Below, one piece after another: positions 57,605 through 64,000 of a stretch of 64,000 bases of DNA. Numbering within the stretch: the first letter of the stretch is position 1; every line of letters starts with the position of its first letter. Position numbers and translations under genes: made by a program. Under the pieces are notes generated by a model, which saw nothing but the letters and a program-made list of their open reading frames with translations, was not told the DNA's origin and made no database searches. Location of the stretch: NCBI RefSeq assembly GCF_018449575.1, contig NZ_JAAVUT010000025.1:1-64000 (forward strand), in the 5' to 3' direction. This stretch comes from Sodalis sp. dw_96 (lineage in GTDB: Bacteria; Pseudomonadota; Gammaproteobacteria; Enterobacterales; Enterobacteriaceae).

Positions 57605-57817
57605 ATGAATATGGCTATGGTGAATAAGGGCGCGCTGAGAATAGGTGTTGTACGTATGGGTGCTGTAAATGTGGATGCCGTAAGTATGGGTTCTGTGAAT
57701 GTGCGTACCGTGATTATAGGTACTGTGAATGCGCGTGCCGTGAATATGAGTGCTGCGACTGTGGGTGCTACGGGTATGTGTATTGAGAAGGTCGATGTTA
57801 TAAGGAGACCAATGTGA
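57605..57817 (+). CDS. Possible 70-codon leader ORF made of pentapeptide-like repeats
   Basis: A frame from ATG 57605 to TGA 57817 encodes ten five-residue units (such as AVNVD, AVSMG, SVNVR, TVNAR, AVNMS) and then [12 protein letters not shown]. Its stop shares bases with the GTG start of sdaA (ATGTGA at 57812-57817), and the sdaA ribosome-binding site lies within it. Because a 15-bp repeat keeps several frames open by itself, translation is uncertain; the opposite strand is open too. No ribosome-binding site is obvious at 57605. Confidence 0.25.
   Translation: MNMAMVNKGALRIGVVRMGAVNVDAVSMGSVNVRTVIIGTVNARAVNMSAATVGATGMCIEKVDVIRRPM
57632..57781. repeat. Ten tandem 15-bp degenerate repeats before sdaA
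   Basis: Ten consecutive 15-base units with the pattern (G/A/T)C(T/C)GT(A/G)A(A/G)T(G/A)TGGGT, for example GCCGTAAGTATGGGT and TCTGTGAATGTGCGT, run without gaps. Alternate units are more alike, giving a 30-bp higher-order period. The array ends 32 bases before the sdaA start. Confidence 0.85.
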
Positions 57818-59175
57818 TAAGCGTTTTCGACATGTTCAAAATCGGCATCGGTCCGTCCAGTTCCCATACCGTGGGTCCCATGAAAGCCGGTAAACAGTTC
57901 GTCGACGATCTGGTGGCGAAACAGCTGATGGGGGAAATCACCCGGATAGCCGTCGATGTCTATGGCTCGTTATCGCTGACGGGTAAAGGCCATCATACAG
58001 ACAGCGCCATCATTCTCGGCCTGGCGGGTAACAGACCGGATACGGTGGATATCGATGCCACCCCGGCGTTCATCCGCGACGTGGAGCAACGGCAGCGCCT
58101 GCTGCTGGGCGGCATCCGGGAAGTGGATTTCCCTCGCGAGGGCGGCATGATTTTTCACAGCGACACGTTGCCGCTGCATGAAAACGCCCTGCGGATCCTT
58201 GCTTTTGCCGGCGAGGAATGTATGTACAGCCAGACCTATTACTCGGTAGGCGGGGGTTTTATCGTTGACGAAGCCCATTTCGGCCAGCCGGTGATTGATT
58301 TAATCAGCGTGCCTCATCCATTCAATAGCGCCCAGCAACTGCTGGATCAATGCAAAAGTACCGGTCTGTCCCTGTCCGGTTTGGTCATGCAAAATGAGCT
58401 GGCGCTGCACAGCGGCGAAGAAATCAATAGCTACTTTGCCGCGGTCTGGTTAACCATGCGCGCCTGCATCGATCGCGGCCTGAATACCGAAGGGGTACTG
58501 CCCGGTCCGTTGCGGGTACCGCGACGGGCGGCGGCATTGCGACGGATGCTGGTCTCATCGGATAAACATTCCAACGACCCGATGGTAGTGATTGACTGGG
58601 TGAATATGTTTGCCCTGGCGGTTAACGAGGAAAATGCCGCCGGCGGCCGGGTGGTTACTGCCCCCACCAACGGCGCCTGCGGCATCGTGCCGGCGGTCCT
58701 CGCCTATTACGATCATTTTATCGAGCCGGTGACGCCGGAAATGCATCAGCGTTATTTTATGGCCTGCGGCGCTATCGGTATTCTCTATAAACTGAACGCC
58801 TCGATTTCCGGCGCAGAGGTTGGCTGTCAGGGGGAAGTCGGCGTGGCCTGCTCCATGGCGGCAGCCGGCCTGACCGAATTGATGGGCGGCAGTCCGGAGC
58901 AGGTATGCGTGGCGGCGGAAATCGGCATGGAACATAACCTGGGACTGACCTGCGATCCCGTCGCCGGGCAGGTTCAGGTGCCCTGCATCGAACGCAACGC
59001 CATCGCTTCGGTGAAGGCCATCAACGCGTCGCGCATGGCCCTGAGACGTACCAGCGCCCCCCGCGTCTCATTGGATAAAGTTATTGAAACCATGTATGAG
59101 ACCGGCAAGGATATGAACGCCAAGTACCGGGAAACCTCCCGCGGCGGCTTGGCAATCAAAGTCCAGTGCGACTGA
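57814..59175 (+). CDS. sdaA: L-serine ammonia-lyase I (serine deaminase)
   Basis: Iron-sulfur enzyme deaminating L-serine to pyruvate and ammonia. The 453-residue protein (454 in E. coli) begins [25 protein letters not shown], has [15 protein letters not shown] and [22 protein letters not shown], with the Cys residues of the 4Fe-4S cluster, and ends [10 protein letters not shown] as in E. coli. It begins at a GTG six bases after AAGGAG; that GTG overlaps the stop of the repeat-derived leader frame. Confidence 0.96.
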   Translation: MISVFDMFKIGIGPSSSHTVGPMKAGKQFVDDLVAKQLMGEITRIAVDVYGSLSLTGKGHHTDSAIILGLAGNRPDTVDIDATPAFIRDVEQRQRLLLGGIREVDFPREGGMIFHSDTLPLHENALRILAFAGEECMYSQTYYSVGGGFIVDEAHFGQPVIDLISVPHPFNSAQQLLDQCKSTGLSLSGLVMQNELALHSGEEINSYFAAVWLTMRACIDRGLNTEGVLPGPLRVPRRAAALRRMLVSSDKHSNDPMVVIDWVNMFALAVNEENAAGGRVVTAPTNGACGIVPAVLAYYDHFIEPVTPEMHQRYFMACGAIGILYKLNASISGAEVGCQGEVGVACSMAAAGLTELMGGSPEQVCVAAEIGMEHNLGLTCDPVAGQVQVPCIERNAIASVKAINASRMALRRTSAPRVSLDKVIETMYETGKDMNAKYRETSRGGLAIKVQCD

Positions 59176-59182
59176 AACGAGT

Positions 59183-60724
59183 CTATTCTTCTTCCGCGCC
59201 TGGTAAAGGCGCGATACGCTCAATCCTCACCAGTTCGATGCGGTATTCCAGCATCTGCACAATGGTAAACCGCCATGGTCCGATAATAATCACCTCCCCC
59301 ACGGTGGGCAGCTGATCACGTTCGTGCAGCAACATACCCGCCAGTGACGCCATGGCATGGTGTTTGATCAAGTCGTCGCCGAGAGCCTGTTGCAGAGCGT
59401 GCAAATCGGTACCGCCTTTCACCAGCCAGCCGTGCTCCTCCACCACGATATCCGGTGTTTCGTCTTCGTCGGGGAACTCGCCGGCAATGGCTTCCAGCAC
59501 ATCCAGCGGCGTCACCAGCCCCTGGATAACGCCGAACTCATTGGTGACCACCACCAGGCTGCCTTTAGCCCGGCGCAGCACCCCCAGCAGATTAAGCACA
59601 TCCAGGGTTTCCGGCACCACAATAGCCGGGTTTTGCGCGGCGTAGACGTTAATATCCTGGTGATTATCCAGCGCCACGAGGAGATCCTTGGCGCGTACAA
59701 CCCCCAGAAGCTGATCCAGTTCGCCGTCGCATACCGGGAACATGCTATGGGGGGTGGACAGCAGCGTAGCCCTTAACTCTTCCACCGAACGTCGGCAATC
59801 CACCCAGGATATTTCATTACGGGGCGTCATCACGCTGCGCAGCGAACGGGAAGACAACGACAGAACGCCGGTTATCATATAGCGCTCCTCATCCACAAAG
59901 GGTTCCTTCGGGCTATGGGACATTACCCGCGGATCCTCAGTGCGGGTCCGGTTGCCTCCCATCAGCCTGAAAATCGCCTCGGCGGTGCGCTCCCGTATTG
60001 GCCGGCGCGACTGATTTTTCATGAAGTTATGCCGGGCAATCTGGTTAAACATCTCGATAATCACCGAGAAACCAATGGCGGCATAAAGATACCCTTTCGG
60101 AATATGAAAACCGAACCCTTCTGCAATCAGGCTTAGACCGATCATCAGCAGAAAGCTTAAGCACAGCACCACGACCGTGGGATGGGCGTTCACAAAACGG
60201 GTCAGGGCTTTGGACGCCAACAACATGATCCCCATGGCAATCACCACTGCGGTCATCATTACCGGCAGGTTGTTGACCATTCCCACCGCCGTAATCACCG
60301 CATCCAGGGAGAATACCGCGTCCAGAATAACAATCTGCGCCACTACCGCCCAGAAACCGGCATAACCCCGGTTGGTGCCATCATGCTCGTGATTTTCAAG
60401 CCGTTCGTGCAATTCCACCGTAGCCTTGAAGAGCAAAAAAAGCCCCCCCGCCAGCAAAATCAAATCCCGGCCGGAAAAGTCGAACATCGCCACCGAAATC
60501 AACGGACGGGTCATGGTCACCATCCACGAGATAAGCGACAGCAATGCCAAACGCATCAGCAGGGCCAGGCCCAGACCAATCACCCGTGCCTTATCGCGTT
60601 TTTTAGGCGGCAATCTTTCGGCCAGGATGGCGATAAATACCAGGTTATCGATGCCGAGCACAATCTCCAGCAGAATCAGCGTCAGCAAACCGACCCACAG
60701 GGTCGGATCCATTAAAATATCCAT
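59183..60724 (-). CDS. yoaE: TerC/CBS/CorC-domain inner membrane protein YoaE
   Basis: Putative metal-related transporter of unknown substrate. Seven or so membrane helices form a TerC domain ([43 protein letters not shown], with the conserved Asp residues), followed by two CBS domains (~300-420) and a C-terminal CorC_HlyC domain. Length 513 (518 in E. coli). It is convergent with sdaA with seven bases between them. Confidence 0.93.
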   Translation of the reverse strand: MDILMDPTLWVGLLTLILLEIVLGIDNLVFIAILAERLPPKKRDKARVIGLGLALLMRLALLSLISWMVTMTRPLISVAMFDFSGRDLILLAGGLFLLFKATVELHERLENHEHDGTNRGYAGFWAVVAQIVILDAVFSLDAVITAVGMVNNLPVMMTAVVIAMGIMLLASKALTRFVNAHPTVVVLCLSFLLMIGLSLIAEGFGFHIPKGYLYAAIGFSVIIEMFNQIARHNFMKNQSRRPIRERTAEAIFRLMGGNRTRTEDPRVMSHSPKEPFVDEERYMITGVLSLSSRSLRSVMTPRNEISWVDCRRSVEELRATLLSTPHSMFPVCDGELDQLLGVVRAKDLLVALDNHQDINVYAAQNPAIVVPETLDVLNLLGVLRRAKGSLVVVTNEFGVIQGLVTPLDVLEAIAGEFPDEDETPDIVVEEHGWLVKGGTDLHALQQALGDDLIKHHAMASLAGMLLHERDQLPTVGEVIIIGPWRFTIVQMLEYRIELVRIERIAPLPGAEEE

Positions 60725-61050
60725 CCCACGTTCCGCAATGATTTCCAGGGGACAGGCGTGTCGGGGGACGTAAAGAGAACATCGGCGCGCCTGGCGAGAA
60801 ATAAGGCATTCCTGCCCCGTGATGGGAGAAAAGAGGGTACCTGCGTGGGGGCATGATTCGGCAAGGCCGGTAAGTCAAGAATAAATCTTTTTCGGTGGCA
60901 GTCCATAGGGGGGCTGTGGCCCTTCGCTCCTAACAAATAAACACAATTTACTTTAACAGGGATGTTCGGGAAGACATAAAACTTTTTGTCTAAAAGGTGT
61001 CATCACCCATGGCTATACTACTTTGTGCGTTGATTCGTTTCCGCATGCAC
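60725..61050. other. yoaE-manX divergent intergenic region
   Basis: Left part of a 553-base noncoding stretch. The right part holds candidate CRP, Mlc and Cra sites (listed separately). A TGTGC-N6-TCG sequence near 61023 is a weaker CRP-like match. Confidence 0.4.
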
Positions 61051-61055
61051 AAATA

Positions 61056-61071
61056 GCTGAGCGCCGTCACA
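61056..61071. promoter_or_regulatory. Candidate CRP site upstream of manXYZ
   Basis: GCTGA-GCGCCG-TCACA, flanked by AAAT and ATTT, has one perfect half-site (TCACA) and three of five positions in the other. CRP activation of manXYZ is known in E. coli. Confidence 0.45.
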
Positions 61072-61075
61072 ATTT

Positions 61076-61099
61076 TTATTTTTTTACACACTAAAATAA
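61076..61099. promoter_or_regulatory. Candidate Mlc operator upstream of manXYZ
   Basis: TTATTTT (61076-61082) and AAAATAA (61093-61099) are exact inverted copies 10 bases apart, the layout of the A+T-rich Mlc operators that repress PTS genes in the absence of glucose, including manX in E. coli. Confidence 0.55.
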
Positions 61100-61134
61100 A
61101 TCGCGTTTAACCGCTATTGAATTGTTTATCTATC

Positions 61135-61146
61135 TGAATCGATTCA
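61135..61146. promoter_or_regulatory. Candidate Cra (FruR) operator upstream of manXYZ
   Basis: TGAATCGATTCA is a perfect 12-base palindrome with central CG, a match to the LacI-family Cra consensus TGAAWCGNTTMA. It lies 131 bases before manX, downstream of the candidate CRP and Mlc sites. Confidence 0.55.
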
Positions 61147-61277
61147 ATCTACACGGCGGACATCAAACAGGGTGGCTTGGTACCCTGGCTAAGAAGTATA
61201 ACCACCAACACATTAGCTCACCATCACGGCAGGTGGCTTTACTGCTTAACCCAATTTGTTAACAGAGGAGGTATCCA

Positions 61278-62246
61278 GTGAGTATTGCTATCGTCATTGG
61301 CACTCACGGGTCAGCGGCCGAACAACTACTTAAAACGGCTGAAATGATATTGGGCGCACAGAGCAACGTCGCCTGGATTGATTTTGTTCCCGGGGAAAAC
61401 GCTGAGACATTGATCGAAAAATACACGGCAAAGCTAGCACAACTTGATACCAAGGAAGGGGTCCTGTTTCTGGTCGATACCTGGGGAGGCAGTCCGTTCA
61501 ACGCCGCCAGCCGTATCGTCGTGGATAAAGAAAATTACGAAGTCATTACCGGTGTCAATATCCCCATGCTCGCCGAAACCTTTATGGCGCGTGATGATAA
61601 CCCGGCCTTTACCGAGTTGGTAAAAATTGCCTTGGAAACCGGACGGGCCGGCGTGAAGGCATTAAAAGCGCCGGAGTTGAACGTTGAAGCGGCGGCGGCA
61701 TCCCCTGCCCCGAGGCCAGCGGCGGCGGCGCCGGTTCATCCGTCCGCCGGCGGGCATATGACCATCGCCCTGGCGCGTATCGATGATCGGTTGATCCACG
61801 GTCAAGTCGCCACTCGCTGGACGAAAGAGACGAATGTCAAACGCATTATCGTTATCAGCGATGAAGTTGCCGCCGATACCGTGCGCAGAACCCTGTTGAC
61901 CCAGGTTGCGCCTCCGGGGGTAACCGCCCATGTGGTTGATGTGGCCAAGGCTATTCGTGTTTACGAAAATCCGAACTATGCAAAGGATCGCGTGATGCTC
62001 CTGTTCACCAATCCCACCGATGTGCTGCGTGTGGTTGAAGGCGGGGTAAAGATCAAGTCGGTCAATATCGGCGGTATGGCATTTCATCAAGGGAAAACCC
62101 AGGTCAACGGCGCTATTTCCGTTAACGATCAGGACATTGTCGCGTTTCATAAGCTGAACGATTTGGGAATTGAACTGGAAGCCCGTAAGGTTTCATCGGA
62201 TAACCCACTTAAAATAATGGATTTAATCACCAAACTCGGTAAATAA
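61278..62246 (+). CDS. manX: Mannose PTS permease IIAB component ManX
   Basis: Passes phosphate from HPr to sugar imported by ManYZ (mannose, glucose, glucosamine). The IIA domain has the phospho-His H10 (VIGTHGSAAE); an Ala/Pro linker (~138-160) leads to the IIB domain with phospho-His H174 (RIDDRLIHGQVATRW). It begins at a GTG after GAGGAGG, as does E. coli manX. Length 322 (323 in E. coli). First gene of manXYZ. Confidence 0.97.
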   Translation: MSIAIVIGTHGSAAEQLLKTAEMILGAQSNVAWIDFVPGENAETLIEKYTAKLAQLDTKEGVLFLVDTWGGSPFNAASRIVVDKENYEVITGVNIPMLAETFMARDDNPAFTELVKIALETGRAGVKALKAPELNVEAAAASPAPRPAAAAPVHPSAGGHMTIALARIDDRLIHGQVATRWTKETNVKRIIVISDEVAADTVRRTLLTQVAPPGVTAHVVDVAKAIRVYENPNYAKDRVMLLFTNPTDVLRVVEGGVKIKSVNIGGMAFHQGKTQVNGAISVNDQDIVAFHKLNDLGIELEARKVSSDNPLKIMDLITKLGK

Positions 62247-62335
62247 TTTTTCGCCGTAAAAACTAACAATCAAGAGCGTATGTATTTCTAAGAAATAATT
62301 TACCGCTCTCTTACGTTTGTCTGAGGAGAAGTACA

Positions 62336-63139
62336 ATGGAGATCACCACGCTTCAAATTGTGCTGATTTTTATCATAGCTTGTATAGCAGGTATGGAGTC
62401 GGTGCTGGATGAGTTTCAGTTTCACCGGCCGTTGGTGGCTTGTACCTTGATAGGTCTGGTACTGGGCGACATGAAAACCGGTATTATCATCGGCGGTACG
62501 TTGGAAATGATAGCGTTGGGCTGGATGAATATCGGTGCCGCCCTCGCACCGGATGCCGCCCTGGCGTCCATCATTTCCACCATCCTGGTGGTTGCCGGTA
62601 ACCAAAGCGTCGGCGCAGGTATCGCCTTGGCAATACCGCTGGCCGCCGCCGGACAGGTGCTGACCATTATCGTTCGTACCCTTACCGTGGCATTCCAGCA
62701 CGCCTCCGATAGCGCCGCCGAACGCGGCAATCTCACCGCGCTGAGCTGGCTGCACGTAGCGGCCCTGCTGTTGCAGGCCATGCGTGTTGCTATCCCGGCG
62801 GTTATCGTTGCCGTCTCCGTGGGTACCGATGCCGTACACGCCATGCTGAGCTCGATCCCGGCGGTTGTGACCAACGGTCTGAGTATCGCCGGCGGCATGA
62901 TCGTGGTGGTTGGTTACGCAATGGTGGTGAATATGATGCGTGCCGGCTACCTGATGCCGTTCTTCTTCCTGGGTTTTGTTACCGCCGCCTTCACCAACTT
63001 TAACCTGGTTGCCCTGGGTGTTATCGGTGTGGTTATGGCCATCTTCTACATCCAGTTGAGCCCGAAATACAACCATCCCCAAGGTGGACACGCCGCGTCG
63101 GCACAGGGCGCTAACGATCTTGATAATGAACTTGATTAA
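62336..63139 (+). CDS. manY: Mannose PTS permease IIC component ManY
   Basis: Membrane channel component of the mannose PTS. The 267-residue, very hydrophobic protein has IIACIAGMESVLDEFQFHRPL, GLVLGDMKTGIIIGGTLEM and the IIC-family segment GIALAIPLAAAGQ. It follows manX by 89 bases and is followed by manZ. E. coli ManY has 266 residues; the start follows GAGGAG. Confidence 0.96.
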   Translation: MEITTLQIVLIFIIACIAGMESVLDEFQFHRPLVACTLIGLVLGDMKTGIIIGGTLEMIALGWMNIGAALAPDAALASIISTILVVAGNQSVGAGIALAIPLAAAGQVLTIIVRTLTVAFQHASDSAAERGNLTALSWLHVAALLLQAMRVAIPAVIVAVSVGTDAVHAMLSSIPAVVTNGLSIAGGMIVVVGYAMVVNMMRAGYLMPFFFLGFVTAAFTNFNLVALGVIGVVMAIFYIQLSPKYNHPQGGHAASAQGANDLDNELD

Positions 63140-63151
63140 AAGGTGAGAGAA

Positions 63152-63994
63152 ATGGTTGATACAACTGGTCAAAAGAAACTGACTCCCGGGGATATACGCG
63201 GGGTATTTTACCGCTCGAACCTTTTCCAGGGATCGTGGAACTTTGAACGTATGCAGGCCTTGGGCTTTTGCTTCGCGATGGTTCCGGCAATACGGCGTCT
63301 TTATCCGGAAAATAATGACGAGAGAAAACAGGCAATCCGGCGTCATTTGGAATTTTTCAACACCCATCCTTATGTGGCGGCACCCGTGTTGGGCGTTACC
63401 CTGGCGATGGAAGAACAGCGTGCCAACGGCGCACCCATCGACGATGCGGCCATCAATGGTCTGAAAGTCGGTTTGATGGGGCCGCTGGCCGGGGTGGGCG
63501 ACCCGATTTTCTGGGGTACCGTCCGTCCGGTGTTTGCCGCCCTGGGCGCCGGTATCGCCATGAGCGGCAGCCTGTTGGGGCCGGTGCTGTTCTTCGTGCT
63601 GTTCAACTTTGTCCGTCTGCTGGTGCGCTATTACGGTGTCGCCTATGGCTATCGTAAAGGCGTGGATATCGTTAACGACATGGGCGGCGGTTTCCTGCAA
63701 AAACTGACGGAAGGGGCGTCCATCCTGGGGCTGTTTGTCATGGGGGCCTTGGTAAATAAATGGACCCATGTCAATATACCGTTTGTGGTGTCGCGCATTA
63801 CCAACCAAAATGGTCAAACCACGGTCACCACGATCCAAACCATTCTGGATCAGTTAATGCCCGGTCTGGTGCCGTTATTGCTGACCTTTGGCTGTATGTG
63901 GCTGTTGCGCCGCAAGGTGAACGCCTTGTGGATTATCGTCGGCTTCTTTGCCATCGGCATTTTCGGTTATTGGATAGGTCTGCTGGGACTGTAG
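63152..63994 (+). CDS. manZ: Mannose PTS permease IID component ManZ
   Basis: Third membrane subunit of the mannose PTS; with ManY it also lets lambda DNA and some bacteriocins enter in E. coli. RGVFYRSNLFQGSWNFERMQALG, KVGLMGPLAGVGDPIFWGT and LMPGLVPLLLTFGCMW are near identical to E. coli ManZ. ATG 63152 is chosen over GTG 63143 because AAGGTGAG precedes it and MVDTT is the family start; 280 residues. It ends six bases before the window edge. Confidence 0.96.
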   Translation: MVDTTGQKKLTPGDIRGVFYRSNLFQGSWNFERMQALGFCFAMVPAIRRLYPENNDERKQAIRRHLEFFNTHPYVAAPVLGVTLAMEEQRANGAPIDDAAINGLKVGLMGPLAGVGDPIFWGTVRPVFAALGAGIAMSGSLLGPVLFFVLFNFVRLLVRYYGVAYGYRKGVDIVNDMGGGFLQKLTEGASILGLFVMGALVNKWTHVNIPFVVSRITNQNGQTTVTTIQTILDQLMPGLVPLLLTFGCMWLLRRKVNALWIIVGFFAIGIFGYWIGLLGL

Positions 63995-64000
63995 TCCGCG

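Noticed and set aside
57514-57867. 117-codon minus-strand frame with Thr/Phe/Ile pentapeptides
   Set aside because: It is produced by the 15-bp repeat array being open on both strands, and it overlaps the sdaA start. No ribosome-binding site was seen.
62300-63838. 512-codon open frame on the minus strand
   Set aside because: It lies antisense across manY and manZ, which are certain genes. The product is rich in His, Gln and Gly without any domain, typical of the shadow of a membrane-protein gene.

Overview
The window is chromosomal DNA of a member of the Enterobacterales (gammaproteobacteria). Nearly every protein is a close relative of an Escherichia coli K-12 product. The tRNA-Tyr gene and its promoter, the gapA start context, the ERIC repeats and the GTG start of manX are all enterobacterial. 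Gene order, the missing neighbours and the extra genes show that it is not E. coli or Salmonella. A Sodalis/Pectobacteriaceae/Yersinia-type relative is possible, but this is a guess. No insertion sequence, prophage, CRISPR array, rRNA or replication origin was seen.

Layout. 1-9.5 kb: 3' end of adhE, tdk, hns, a minus-strand sugar-nucleotide operon (galU, ugd, UDP-glucuronate 4-epimerase-like gene), rssB, ychJ, purU and tRNA-Tyr. 9.6-27.2 kb: xthA, topB, a nitroreductase, sppA, ansA-pncA, yeaC, msrB, gapA, yeaD, an unrecognised 385-residue protein with a duplicated C-terminal motif, yeaE, mipA and yeaG-yeaH behind a clear sigma-54 promoter. 27.3-37.6 kb: a DosC-like globin-coupled diguanylate cyclase, cvrA (nhaP2), a MarR-type regulator, dadA, ycgB (SpoVR), fadR, dsbB and an acyltransferase. 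37.7-42.1 kb: an A+T-rich accessory island with a small membrane protein, a colicin-like toxin carrying a CDI-type VENN motif, an overlapping probable immunity gene and an orphan membrane-anchored protein. 42.1-47.5 kb: tandem ycgN paralogues, ycgM, an MltB-like lytic transglycosylase, ycgL and minCDE. 47.6-64 kb: rnd, fadD, a Slp-family lipoprotein, tsaB, yoaA, yoaB, yoaH, pabB, nudL, sdaA, yoaE and manXYZ.

Measured against E. coli K-12, the window alternates between blocks from the two sides of the replication terminus (adhE-purU near b1231-b1241; xthA-yeaH near b1749-b1784; cvrA-minE near b1174-b1191; rnd-manZ near b1804-b1819). This is what repeated inversions around the terminus in one lineage or the other would produce. 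rssA, selD, nhaB, umuDC and dadX are absent from their usual places.

Themes. Fatty-acid control: fadR and its expected target fadD. Nitrogen and stationary-phase stress: yeaGH, ycgB, rssB, hns. Carbon uptake and glycolysis: manXYZ with candidate CRP, Mlc and Cra sites, plus gapA and yeaD. Envelope: galU-ugd-epimerase, mipA, the lytic transglycosylase, the acyltransferase and the Slp lipoprotein. Competition: the toxin/immunity pair. Many starts were moved from the longest open frame to an internal ATG or GTG, using ribosome-binding sites and the known length of the family; each entry gives the reason.
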